Under the pieces are notes generated by a model. It searched no databases and was not told the origin of the DNA. It saw only the letters and a list, made by a program, of their open reading frames with translations. 64,000 nt of DNA, taken from the NCBI GenBank assembly GCA_020523885.1, contig JAJAPY010000011.1:34036-98035 (forward strand), written 5' to 3'. A program made the position numbers and the translations under genes. The stretch is from Candidatus Liberimonas magnetica. GTDB lineage: Bacteria > Elusimicrobiota > Endomicrobiia > Endomicrobiales > JAFGIL01. Of the stretch, positions 45,880 to 54,101 are shown piece after piece (the stretch's first letter is position 1; every line of letters begins with the position of its first letter).

Positions 45880-45963
45880 AATAAAAACATGAGATATTTG
45901 GGTTTATGACGTAATATCGAAACTGATATATTTTGTAAAGTTGCTGAAAATAGGTGAAATATA

Positions 45964-46230
45964 ATGATAACTGTTAAGGAGAATACTACGCTAGTGGGGG
46001 TGTCCGAACTGCGGGACAATTTGGATAAAATACTTAACAAGACTAGGGAAAGTCTTGTTATTATTGAAAAAAGTCATAAACCGGTTGTGGTATTAATGTC
46101 AAATAAGGAGTACAATAAGATGACTAAGATGGTTAAAATAGCCGAAGATATAATTCTTGGGGTCATTGCAAAGGAAAGGTTATTGAATAGCAAAAATGAA
46201 GATTTCGTTGATATAGAAAAATTAATATAA
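45964..46230 (+). CDS. Phd/YefM-like antitoxin
   Basis: 88 residues: VGVSELRDNLDKILNKTRESLVIIEKSHKPVVVLMSNKEYNKM is the Phd/YefM fold that binds operator DNA and neutralises a Doc or RelE-type toxin. No toxin gene follows: the next 120 bp are empty and then comes a 33-residue basic ORF. Either an orphan antitoxin left after toxin loss or a solitary regulator. Confidence 0.78.
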   Translation: MITVKENTTLVGVSELRDNLDKILNKTRESLVIIEKSHKPVVVLMSNKEYNKMTKMVKIAEDIILGVIAKERLLNSKNEDFVDIEKLI

Positions 46231-46352
46231 TCATGGATGAAGAGCTCCAGAGCTAGTTAATTAGTTTAGTGAGCAAAGAATTTGACATAAGACTTAAAAA
46301 TTAAAAACAATATTTAGTAGTAGACTTTAAAATAAAGTAAAGGAGAAAAACC

Positions 46353-46454
46353 ATGGGTAAAGACCAGAAGGCAAGAAAAGAAGTAAAAAAGACAGCAGAG
46401 AAAACATTGAAAGAGAAAAGGCTTATAAAAAAAGCAAAAAGAGAAAGCAGATAA
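46353..46454 (+). CDS. 33-residue Lys/Arg-rich small protein
   Basis: Product begins MGKDQKARKEVKKTAEK and ends with KKAKRESR; strongly basic and probably helical. AAAGGAG lies at a near-perfect spacing before the ATG, which is the main reason to believe it. It may bind nucleic acid. It stands alone in a 440-bp gap; the remainder (46231-46352 and 46455-46623) shows nothing I recognise. Confidence 0.55.
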   Translation: MGKDQKARKEVKKTAEKTLKEKRLIKKAKRESR

Positions 46455-46623
46455 TTCAATAGTTAGTAAAATGGATCAATGCAAGGCCATTTATGCATCC
46501 AATCGGGAATCACACTAGAATAGTTTAATTTATTTATTCAAATAGTCTAGATGATCTGTGTTGAAAAAGATAGGTAGCTACCACGCTGAGATTAACAAAT
46601 TTCTACAATATAGAAAAAATAGC

Positions 46624-46652
46624 TTGACAAAATGATGTTTTTGAGTTATAAT
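46624..46652 (+). promoter_or_regulatory. Consensus promoter for the XRE-ImmA/PIN-like pair
   Basis: TTGACA (46624-46629), 17 bp spacer, TATAAT (46647-46652). The transcript would begin near 46659, leaving a 12-nt leader with AAAGGAG before ATG 46671, and ruling out the upstream in-frame ATG at 46632. Confidence 0.85.
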
Positions 46653-46670
46653 TTCTGTAAAGGAGAAAAT

Positions 46671-47771
46671 ATGAAAATAAATGATAGATTAAAAGCTATT
46701 CGTTCGGCTTTTGGTTTTACACTACAAGATGTTGAAAAATCAACAGGAATTGGTGTTTCGTCACTAAGCGATTTTGAAAATGATAAAAGAGAACCCTCTT
46801 TGAGTCAATTAAATAAGTTGTCAAAATTATATGAAAAACCACTTACATTTTTTCTTGATGTTAATAATGTGCCTGAACCTATTATATTGTGGAGAAAAAC
46901 GCCCGAAGATTCAAAACGTATGAAAATGGAAGCAAAATTTACTACATTATGTAAACAATACAAAAACCTTGAGGTTTGGACAAAATCGGCATGTGTGAAC
47001 AGTTTTAATGTATTATTTGCGCAAGTCTTTCCTAAGGATTACAACGAAGTAAGAAAACTTGCTGTTCAAACAGGCAAGCAGCTGGATTTGGGTGCCCATC
47101 CTTCATTGAGCTTATTAAAGGTGCTGGAAGAAGTGTATGGTCTCAAAATATTTTACAACCCACTGGGAGATGATGCTTCATCTGCCTGTTTCTATACAGA
47201 TGAGTTTGGGCCGGCAGTAATGTTAAACAGCGACAGCAAACAATGGAGGCGTAATTTTGATTTAGCTCATGAACTGTTTCATCTAATTACATGGAAGGTT
47301 CGGCCTGTGTCTGAAACTCCCAACACACCTATGAAAGATGAAGAGACATTTGCTAATCATTTTGCGAGTGCTATTTTAATGCCTGAAGAATCACTGAGAA
47401 GTGCGGTTGAAAGCTGCGTAAAAGATAATAAAATAAGCGTCGACAGTTTGGATGCTATTGCAAGACAGTTTGATGTTTCGGTTGAAGCATTGTGCTATAG
47501 GCTTCCTTATATTTTCAGTATTAATCCAGATGGAATTAAAGAATTGATAGAAAAAACAAAAAAGTACTCGAGATTGCCTATAAGAGAAAGTGAAACACCG
47601 CCGCCGGATTTGCCTTCAAGATACAGAGCTCTTGCTGTAACAGCTCTTAATAACGGTGAAATATCTTCTCAACAATTCGCTAATTATATCGGTATCAAGA
47701 TATCTGAAATTGATGAATATTACATCCCCGGAGAATCAAATGCCATCCAAATCAATACTGGTTCTATGTGA
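46671..47771 (+). CDS. XRE-family regulator fused to ImmA/IrrE metallopeptidase
   Basis: 366 residues. N-terminal helix-turn-helix (INDRLKAIRSAFGFTLQDVEKSTGIGVSSLSDFENDKREPS, residues 2-40) and a COG2856 zinc peptidase domain with HELFH (FDLAHELFHLITW, about residue 200) and EEXFANHFASAILMP further on. Proteins of this type cleave or sense a repressor or antitoxin. It overlaps the next gene by 32 bp, so the two are a unit. Confidence 0.85.
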   Translation: MKINDRLKAIRSAFGFTLQDVEKSTGIGVSSLSDFENDKREPSLSQLNKLSKLYEKPLTFFLDVNNVPEPIILWRKTPEDSKRMKMEAKFTTLCKQYKNLEVWTKSACVNSFNVLFAQVFPKDYNEVRKLAVQTGKQLDLGAHPSLSLLKVLEEVYGLKIFYNPLGDDASSACFYTDEFGPAVMLNSDSKQWRRNFDLAHELFHLITWKVRPVSETPNTPMKDEETFANHFASAILMPEESLRSAVESCVKDNKISVDSLDAIARQFDVSVEALCYRLPYIFSINPDGIKELIEKTKKYSRLPIRESETPPPDLPSRYRALAVTALNNGEISSQQFANYIGIKISEIDEYYIPGESNAIQINTGSM

Positions 47772-48255
47772 TACCGGGGTAATTATTGAAGCATTTAGAA
47801 CAAGCTCATGGGATATATTAATCGAGAAATATGATATTCTTATATCTCAAGCAATTGTGGATGAGATATATTATTATAAAGATGATGCTGGCAATAAGCA
47901 TGATATTGTGCTTTCCGGTTATGTCTCAGCCAATAAGATTAAAGTAGTTGATGTTACATATTCGGAAACTATAGAATTTAAAAATAAATACAACCCTGTA
48001 TATTTCGAAAAATTAGATTCGGGAGAATTGAGTTTGTTATGCGTATTATTTAAAGATTTATCTCAAGAGTTTTTAATTTGTTCAGGAGATGCAATTGTGT
48101 ATAAGGTGCTTGGAAAACAAAGATGTTCTGAAAAGGGTATTTCTCTTGAAGAATTATTGCAAAAAGCAGGTTTTACAAAGCCACTTAAACAACAATTCAA
48201 AAAACAATTCAGGGAAAATTATTCTCAACAGGGGTTATCAGATTCGTTTTTATAA
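47740..48255 (+). CDS. PIN-like protein paired with XRE-ImmA
   Basis: 171 residues from ATG 47740, which has GGAG 5 bp upstream and starts within the end of the XRE-ImmA gene. ILVLCDTGVIIEAF resembles the first PIN strand with its Asp; LDSGELSLLCVLF and LICSGDAIVYKVL supply further acidic positions. XRE-ImmA plus PIN-like pairs behave like toxin-antitoxin units in several genomes. Function is inferred from context. Confidence 0.65.
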   Translation: MPSKSILVLCDTGVIIEAFRTSSWDILIEKYDILISQAIVDEIYYYKDDAGNKHDIVLSGYVSANKIKVVDVTYSETIEFKNKYNPVYFEKLDSGELSLLCVLFKDLSQEFLICSGDAIVYKVLGKQRCSEKGISLEELLQKAGFTKPLKQQFKKQFRENYSQQGLSDSFL

Positions 48256-48294
48256 TTAAAAAGTAAACTATTTCCAGGAACTTGCTTAAAAACG

Positions 48295-48353
48295 TCGAGT
48301 TGCTATTGTTGTCCTGAATATAGGGATACCTATTGCAGCTCGATTTTTATTTT
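48295..48353 (+). terminator. Terminator after the XRE-ImmA/PIN-like pair
   Basis: TCGAGTTGC (48295-48303) pairs with GCAGCTCGA (48335-48343) with one G-U, followed by TTTTTATTTT. It ends just before an AAGGAGG at 48354, so it could also attenuate the next gene. Confidence 0.7.
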
Positions 48354-48376
48354 AAGGAGGTATAAAAGAGGTGGAA

Positions 48377-48835
48377 ATGGCTCTGATTCAGAATTTAAAT
48401 AAATTGTTTTATAGATTACTTAATATGGAACCTGTGAAACAGAGTACAATAACTTCAAAATTAAGCAGAGATAATCATTATATTCCAATTTGGTATCAAA
48501 GAGGATTTATTCTGCCTGGAGAAAATGATTACTTTTATTTAGATTTATTGCCAAAGAAAATACAACTACCAAATGGTAAAATTAAGATATTGAATGAAGT
48601 TCGAAAACAATATCCTAAAAGTTGTTTTTTTGAAAAAGATCTATATACAACATCATTTCTGTTTTTTCTGAATGATGAAATTGAAAAAAAATTATTTAGT
48701 AATATAGATAATAATGGGTCTAAAGCTGTAAAAGCAGTAATAAATAATAATTTCGCAGAATTGCATCATAATTTTATTAAATTCTTTGAGTATTTAGACA
48801 TACAAAAGTACACGATGGACTTAATATATGTTTAA
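48377..48835 (+). CDS. Truncated DUF4238-like protein
   Basis: About 152 residues (GTG 48371 is an alternative start). DNHYIPIWYQRGFILPGE matches the N-terminal DUF4238 motif (NHYIPQFYLRxF). Family members usually run to 300 residues or more, so about half is missing; the frame stops some 70 bp before the structured repeat at 48906, which suggests loss at the island border. Function unknown. Confidence 0.6.
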   Translation: MALIQNLNKLFYRLLNMEPVKQSTITSKLSRDNHYIPIWYQRGFILPGENDYFYLDLLPKKIQLPNGKIKILNEVRKQYPKSCFFEKDLYTTSFLFFLNDEIEKKLFSNIDNNGSKAVKAVINNNFAELHHNFIKFFEYLDIQKYTMDLIYV

Positions 48836-48905
48836 AGCTTACAATATCTCAAACTGAGCAGATTTAAGATGATGCAATCTTTACCTAAATTGCTATTCAA
48901 TTTCA

Positions 48906-48991
48906 CCAATTCGTTGTAAAATCAAAGCGATTTTGAATAGAAATGTCTCCAAAACAGGTTCGAACATCGTTCAGCCAGGGGAGTATTTTGC
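48906..48991. repeat. Structured 86-bp repeat, copy 2 (island right edge)
   Basis: Matches 44827-44912. The TCCCC/GGGGA stem of copy 1 appears as TCTCC/GGGGA, still paired through G-U. It is again followed by a long unrelated hairpin (TTGCCCCAG with CTGGGGCAA, inner CCAC/GTGG). From 49030 to 49498 there is no convincing gene. Confidence 0.7.
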
Positions 48992-49289
48992 CCCAGATAT
49001 TCCACCAAAAGTGGAGTAGCTGGGGCAATCTATTTGCTGTAAGGATTCGAAGTTGCAACCCGGAGGGAACCCACTAGTGTCCAAACGTTTTAGGTATTGA
49101 TCTTTGAAATAACTAAGTAAATTCAATGCATTTTAGAGCACAAAAATATTTTACGATTTGGATTCGAATTTTCATTTATGCCATACTGTAATAAATATGT
49201 TACTTGGAGGCATAGATGAATTGTAATAAAATAATATTTATTTATAAACTGCCGAGGATTAAATTGAAAAATGGCAATTCTAAATTATT

Positions 49290-49319
49290 CTGGATTGCCC
49301 GGTCAAACCGGACAATGAC
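49290..49319. repeat. Short palindromic repeat (TGGATTGCC...GACAATGAC type)
   Basis: ATTG-CCCGG-TCAAA-CCGG-ACAAT palindrome. Form resembles the dispersed TGGATTCCCG...CGGGAATGAC palindromes seen in many bacterial genomes. It lies in a gene-free gap and may end transcription. Confidence 0.5.
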
Positions 49320-49498
49320 AAAATAAATAATTTTATATATTTTTCTATTAACTTTTAAAAGAAAACTCATATTCGTAGATTTACCCCCAAACTTTTCCTA
49401 CTTCATAAACAGTATTTTTGCTTGCTTCTTAAGTGGTAAAAAAGATAAAATTATAAAAATATGTCCATAGAAAATCAAGGCAGGCACTAAAATCATAA

Positions 49499-51115
49499 AT
49501 GAAAATGGCATTATTTAAGCGTTTACTCTTAATATTTGTTGGCATATTTATCGGGCTTCTTGCCGGTGAGTTATGTTTGAAGATTTTTAAAGGCGTCCCT
49601 CCTGTAGCAGCAAGGTCCAAAACCGATCATTATGATGACATTTATTGGAAATACGTTGATATTTATGAGCCGTATTTTAAGAAGAACAATAAAACTCATG
49701 TTTATGAAACACAAAGGCCGTTTGCTTTTAACAATTCTAGTTTTCCTGCCATAAAACCTGCAAATGAAAAGAGGATTTTTATTATTGGAGAATCGGTCGC
49801 AGGGCGTTTTGAAAGTGAAAAGGAGTATTTTGAGCATAAACTTTCAAGCCTTTTACCTTATTATAAATGGAGTATAATAAACTGCGGCATGCCTGGCTAT
49901 GATGCTTACCGGATCAAGCTGATAGCAAAAGAAATTGTAAATTACAAACCCGACCTGATAATCTTAATGATGGGAAATAATTGTCCTTTTGTGCCAGAAA
50001 CAATAAATCATTGGAAGTATAAATATGCCATATTAGGCTCTTTCTGGGTTACAAGCATAATAACTGACCGGTTAAAACCTTCCTTAGATATCAGAAACAA
50101 AGGCCTTGAATATTTTTGCAAAGAATTATATGAAATGATAGGTATTGCCAAAAGCCGAAGCATACCCTTGCTAATATCTACCCTGCCTAATAATATCAAA
50201 TTAGTTAATTATCAATATGATACAGATGAAAAAAAATTCAAAAACTATTGGCTATTGTGGCATAGGCCTCAAATGATATTCAATAATAAGAGCAACGATG
50301 ATATTTCCCGCGCAAAAGCCCTTGAAAATATGGGAAAAAGTCATGAGGCGGAAATCTTGTACAAAAGACGAGGGTATCGCAATTTGGGAGCATGGAAAAA
50401 TAATCTAATTTTAAAGGAAGTCGCAGGAAGAGATAGGAATGTTATGCTCTTTGATTTTGAAAAATACTTGATGGAGATCGGAAAGAAAGAGTCTACGGGT
50501 TTTGATTATTTTTCCGATAAGGTGCATTATTGGCCTTATGTTTACAGGTTGTATGTTGACAACCTGGCAAAAGCAATATACCAGTATAACGATGCAATGT
50601 CTAAAAATATCCTTGATAATAATATGAAATGGAGAAAAGAAGGCTTTGCTGAAGTTAAACCTGAAGATGTCCTAAAACATAACAGGATGGATTTGATAGG
50701 AAAGGCAAAAAAAATATTGAACGGAGAAGAGAGAGTTAATAAAAATTATGATTTTGCCGCGCTAGTTCAAATGTTAGTGGCGGCGTATAAAACCGACCCT
50801 GAGGTTTTTGAGGGCATGAAGTATTTAAATAAAAAATCTGAACTGCAAGATGATGAGTGTTTTAATCTGGTATTAACAGCAGAGGCGCTAAGGCTGGTGA
50901 AAAAATATCATGATGCCATTAGGTGTTTAAACGCGGGGATAAGAATGAAAGACAGCGAATATCTTGGGTATTTTATCAGGGGACTGGTGAAATATGAAAT
51001 GAATGACCGCCAAGGCGCTGAAGCGGATTTTAATAAACTTCATGAGCTAAAACAGGGTTACGGGTGGGTTAAGGTAGTTTCTCTTGATTCGTTCTCGGAA
51101 AACGGTCAATTGTGA
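49499..51115 (+). CDS. Membrane-anchored SGNH-hydrolase-like protein with C-terminal TPR-like repeats
   Basis: 538 residues. One N-terminal membrane anchor (residues 5-27). SGNH blocks: FIIGESVAG near residue 99 (Ser nucleophile), GMPGYDAYR near 127, MMGNN near 160 and VHYWP near 340. The C-terminal 140 residues (AAYKTDPEVFEGMKYLNKK, DAIRCLNAGIRMKD, RQGAEADFNKLHEL) look like TPR helices. Probably an esterase or acyltransferase acting outside the cytoplasm on a glycan. A related but shorter gene lies at 55577. Confidence 0.7.
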   Translation: MKMALFKRLLLIFVGIFIGLLAGELCLKIFKGVPPVAARSKTDHYDDIYWKYVDIYEPYFKKNNKTHVYETQRPFAFNNSSFPAIKPANEKRIFIIGESVAGRFESEKEYFEHKLSSLLPYYKWSIINCGMPGYDAYRIKLIAKEIVNYKPDLIILMMGNNCPFVPETINHWKYKYAILGSFWVTSIITDRLKPSLDIRNKGLEYFCKELYEMIGIAKSRSIPLLISTLPNNIKLVNYQYDTDEKKFKNYWLLWHRPQMIFNNKSNDDISRAKALENMGKSHEAEILYKRRGYRNLGAWKNNLILKEVAGRDRNVMLFDFEKYLMEIGKKESTGFDYFSDKVHYWPYVYRLYVDNLAKAIYQYNDAMSKNILDNNMKWRKEGFAEVKPEDVLKHNRMDLIGKAKKILNGEERVNKNYDFAALVQMLVAAYKTDPEVFEGMKYLNKKSELQDDECFNLVLTAEALRLVKKYHDAIRCLNAGIRMKDSEYLGYFIRGLVKYEMNDRQGAEADFNKLHELKQGYGWVKVVSLDSFSENGQL

Positions 51116-51137
51116 TCCAAAAATCAATAGCCGGATA

Positions 51138-51167
51138 TTGGACAATTATTAATTTATTTAGTAAAAT
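51138..51167 (+). promoter_or_regulatory. Promoter for argF operon
   Basis: TTGGAC (51138-51143), 18 bp spacer, TAAAAT (51162-51167). About 24 bp before the argF start codon. Confidence 0.45.
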
Positions 51168-51191
51168 AGCCTCTTGAAATAAGAGAGAACT

Positions 51192-52124
51192 ATGGCAAAA
51201 AATCTACTATCAATCTTTGACCTGTCATCAAAAGAAATATGGTCGCTTTTTGGTCTTGCTAAAAAGGTCAAACCTCATAAGCATTTGAACCGGCTTGCCG
51301 GTAAAACTCTTGGACTTATATTCGAAAAACCTTCTACAAGGACTTCTGTTTCATTTTCAGTTGCGATGTTCCAGTTGGGTGGTTTTCCTTTGATATTGGA
51401 TGTGAAGAATATGCAGTGGCAGCGGGGCGAAACGGTCCAGGATACAGCAAGGGTCCTTTCAAAGTACATTGACGTAGTTATGTTCCGGGCGTTAAAACAC
51501 TCGGATGTGGAAGCTTTTGCGTCTTCATCGACTATACCCGTGATCAACGGCCTTACTAACAAAGAACATCCCTGCCAGATACTCGGAGATCTACTGACCC
51601 TGATAGAAAAAAGAAAAATAAGCTCAGCACAAGAACTGCGGAAAATGAAAGTAGTTTTTATGGGCGACGGGAACAATGTCTCAAATTCCTGGCTTGGCGC
51701 AGCTGCTATAATGGGGTTTAATTTTATTCTTGTGGGGCCAAAAGGATACGGCCCTGATAAAGAGATTTTAGCAAAGGCCCTTCCTCTATCAAAAAAAACG
51801 GGTGCAAAAATTGAAATAAGCGATGACGTGCGCCGTTCAGTAAAAGGCGCAGACCTTATTTATACCGATGTCTGGACGTCTATGGGTGCAGAAAAGGAAG
51901 AAAAGAAAAGAAAAGTTGTATTTAAACCCTACCAGGTAAACTCAGAACTCTTAAAACTTGCCAAAAAAAACTGCCTTGTAATGCATTGCCTCCCTGCTTT
52001 CAGGGGCCAGGAGATAACAAGCGATGTCCTTGACGGGCCCAGCTCTGTAGTGCTTGACCAGGCAGAAAACAGGCTTCACATACAGAAGGCGATATTGATA
52101 CATTTGCTTAAACCTGAGAAATGA
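51192..52124 (+). CDS. argF: Ornithine carbamoyltransferase
   Basis: Ornithine + carbamoyl phosphate to citrulline, arginine synthesis. 310 residues. FEKPSTRTSVSF (carbamoyl-phosphate site), HPCQILGDLL, DVWTSMG (ornithine-side motif) and MHCLPAFRG are all present, separating it from aspartate transcarbamoylase. Uses the product of CarAB. Overlaps the next gene by ATGA. Confidence 0.95.
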   Translation: MAKNLLSIFDLSSKEIWSLFGLAKKVKPHKHLNRLAGKTLGLIFEKPSTRTSVSFSVAMFQLGGFPLILDVKNMQWQRGETVQDTARVLSKYIDVVMFRALKHSDVEAFASSSTIPVINGLTNKEHPCQILGDLLTLIEKRKISSAQELRKMKVVFMGDGNNVSNSWLGAAAIMGFNFILVGPKGYGPDKEILAKALPLSKKTGAKIEISDDVRRSVKGADLIYTDVWTSMGAEKEEKKRKVVFKPYQVNSELLKLAKKNCLVMHCLPAFRGQEITSDVLDGPSSVVLDQAENRLHIQKAILIHLLKPEK

Positions 52125-52633
52125 TCAAGAACTATCATACACATAAACCAAAAATAAATCCTCAAACCTACATCTCAAAACATGCTCTGGTAATAGGAAG
52201 GGTCACTCTTTCAAAAGACGTTTCCGTATGGCCCGGCTGCGTTTTAAGAGGTGACGTAGAAGAGATACTGGTAGGAGAGCGTACTAATCTTCAGGAGGGC
52301 GTATTAGTTCATCCGAATCATTCAAAGCCGGTAATAATAGGCCAGGGTGTAACAATAGGGCACGGTGCTATTATACACGGCTGTAAAATAGGAGACGGAT
52401 GCCTTATAGGCATGGGTGCGGTCATTCTTGACGGTGCTGCCATAGGAGATGAGTGTATAATAGGTGCGGGAAGCATCGTTACTGAAGCTATGCATGTAAG
52501 TTCAAAAAACCTGGTCCTTGGCATGCCCGGAAAGATAGTCCGGCAGGTTAAGGAGGAAGAGATAAAAAGAATAAGAAAGAATACCGAAGAATACGTACAG
52601 CTTGCCAGAGTTTATAAGAAAAGTAAAATTTGA
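52121..52633 (+). CDS. Gamma-carbonic-anhydrase-family protein
   Basis: 170 residues of left-handed beta-helix hexapeptide repeats. Zinc-type histidines are seen in LVHPNH and IGHGAIIHGC. May supply bicarbonate; in this operon carbonic anhydrase activity would support carbamoyl phosphate synthesis next to argF. Other YrdA-like roles are possible. Start overlaps argF stop. Confidence 0.88.
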   Translation: MIKNYHTHKPKINPQTYISKHALVIGRVTLSKDVSVWPGCVLRGDVEEILVGERTNLQEGVLVHPNHSKPVIIGQGVTIGHGAIIHGCKIGDGCLIGMGAVILDGAAIGDECIIGAGSIVTEAMHVSSKNLVLGMPGKIVRQVKEEEIKRIRKNTEEYVQLARVYKKSKI

Positions 52634-52635
52634 CC

Positions 52636-53469
52636 ATGACAAAAATCAGGTCACCTTTTGAAATTTATAGAAAACTATTCAAAGATTTCGGGCCGCAAGG
52701 CTGGTGGCCTGTTACAAGAACAGGTGAAGCTAAAGAAAAAAACAAGCCCGCATATTACCCATTATCATATAACAGGGATACAGAAAATAAAAAATTTGAA
52801 ATTTGCCTTGGCGCGATCCTAACTCAGAATACTTCCTGGAAAAACGTGGAAAAGGCCATTGTTAACTTAAATTCTAGTAATATATTAAGCGTAAATAAAA
52901 TTAACAGCGTAAAAAAAAGTTATCTTTGTAGGCTTATCCGGCCTTCCGGATACTATAACCAGAAAGCAGAAAGGCTAAAGGCCTTCTCGTCGTACATATT
53001 AAAAAAATATGAAGGCAAAATAAGCCGGCTCTTTGATGAAAACACGGAAGCGGCAAGGAAAGAGCTGTTGTCTTTATCGGGCATAGGCCCGGAGACTGCT
53101 GATTCGATGCTTCTATATGCGGCGAATAAACCGGTATTTGTGGTTGACGCATATACGCTGAGGATAGGTAAAAGGGTAGGCTGGTTTGGGGACGGGAGTA
53201 AAGGCGAAGAGGGGCATATAACCGGCAGAAAGGAAAAAGATTACGATATAGTACAGCGGTATTTTCTTAAAAAACTGCCGGAATCTTTTAAGGTCTATAA
53301 TGAGTTCCACGCTTTGCTTGTAGAGTTAGGTAAGAATTATTGCAGAAAAAAACCTCTTTGTACCGGCTGCCCGATAAGGCAAATGTGCAAATATACAAAA
53401 AGGAAATTGCCCGCCTACGCTAACCGTGTTATCAATCCCGCTAAGCGGGATGGCTATTCGCCATATTGA
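52636..53469 (+). CDS. Endonuclease III-related DNA glycosylase (MagIII/COG2231-like)
   Basis: 277 residues. Helix-hairpin-helix LSGIGPETADSMLLYA and catalytic Asp in VVDAYTLRIGKR; the Nth Lys of GRKTA is replaced (GPETA), so it should be a monofunctional glycosylase, as in Helicobacter MagIII. C-terminal cluster C-x6-C-x2-C-x5-C (CRKKPLCTGCPIRQMC). The last about 20 codons (from near KLPAYAN) lie inside a large palindromic repeat, so the tail has been rewritten by insertion. Confidence 0.85.
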   Translation: MTKIRSPFEIYRKLFKDFGPQGWWPVTRTGEAKEKNKPAYYPLSYNRDTENKKFEICLGAILTQNTSWKNVEKAIVNLNSSNILSVNKINSVKKSYLCRLIRPSGYYNQKAERLKAFSSYILKKYEGKISRLFDENTEAARKELLSLSGIGPETADSMLLYAANKPVFVVDAYTLRIGKRVGWFGDGSKGEEGHITGRKEKDYDIVQRYFLKKLPESFKVYNEFHALLVELGKNYCRKKPLCTGCPIRQMCKYTKRKLPAYANRVINPAKRDGYSPY

Positions 53470-53490
53470 TAACACAGCTTCGGCGGGTCA
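53408..53490. repeat. Nested palindromic element at the 3' end of the glycosylase gene
   Basis: Outer stem GTGTTATCAAT (53426-53436) with ATTGATAACAC (53465-53475); inside are two hairpins, CCCGC-TAA-GCGGG and ATGGC-TATTC-GCCAT. Further outside CCCGCC pairs with GGCGGG. The two-hairpin-on-a-stem design is like mobile palindromic elements. It supplies the stop codon of the gene at 52636. Confidence 0.75.
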
Positions 53491-53573
53491 CCTGAAATTT
53501 GTGAAAATTTTATATTATTTGAGTAAACAGCAATATTGTGAAATTTTAAAATAACAGTGAGGTAAATTTTCAG

Positions 53574-53915
53574 GTGAAATATATAGTGGTTTTTATTACC
53601 TGTGCAAATAAAAAAGAAGCTGATAAAATAGCAAACCTTCTTGTAAAAGAAAAGCTTTGCGCCTGCGGTAATAGCCTAAAGGGTGTGAGGTCAATATATT
53701 GGTGGAAAGGCAAAATAGAAAAATCTAATGAAGTGCTTTTGCTATGCAAATCAGTCAAAATTAAACTTGATAAAATAATAAAAAGGGTCAAAGAACTTCA
53801 TTCATACGATGTTCCTGAAATAATAGCTTTGCCGATACTTGGCGGGAGCAGGGATTATCTTAAATGGATACGAAATTCAGTGAATAATAGATACTGTAAA
53901 TTATTAACAAACTAA
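53574..53915 (+). CDS. cutA: Divalent-cation tolerance protein CutA
   Basis: 113 residues, GTG start. VVFITCANKKEADKIANLLVKEKLCACGNSL then IYWWKGKIEKSNEVLLLCKS and SYDVPEIIALPILGGSRDYLKWI, the standard CutA trimer sequence. Role in metal tolerance is uncertain across the family. Confidence 0.93.
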   Translation: MKYIVVFITCANKKEADKIANLLVKEKLCACGNSLKGVRSIYWWKGKIEKSNEVLLLCKSVKIKLDKIIKRVKELHSYDVPEIIALPILGGSRDYLKWIRNSVNNRYCKLLTN

Positions 53916-53925
53916 TGTTGTTCTT

Positions 53926-54069
53926 TAAATTCTAAATCCTAAACTCTAAACCCTAAACAAATTCAAAACTCAAATAACCAAAATAAAAAACAACAGGATT
54001 TTGTTTAGTATTTTAAGTTTTGAACATTTGAATTTATTTAGAGTTTAGGATTTAGTGTTTAGAGTTTTA
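53926..54069. repeat. Long heptad-arm inverted repeat, cutA-amrS gap
   Basis: Left arm 53926-53978 (CTAAATC, CTAAACT, CTAAACC and more degraded units); right arm 53999-54069 (AGAGTTT, AGGATTT, AGTGTTT, AGAGTTT). Longest arms in the window apart from gene-bearing loci. Telomere-like look is superficial; units vary. Confidence 0.75.
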
Positions 54070-54101
54070 TCTACTATTCATTATCAATTAAGGGCTAACT
54101 T

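Noticed and set aside
49216..49326. 36-codon ORF with a TTGGAGG site
   Set aside because: Its second half is a dispersed palindromic repeat and the sequence shows no family pattern; chance ORF is more likely.
53926..53978. Telomere-like repeat (CTAAACC)
   Set aside because: Only a few varying units, with a complementary arm nearby; it follows the general heptad-element plan.
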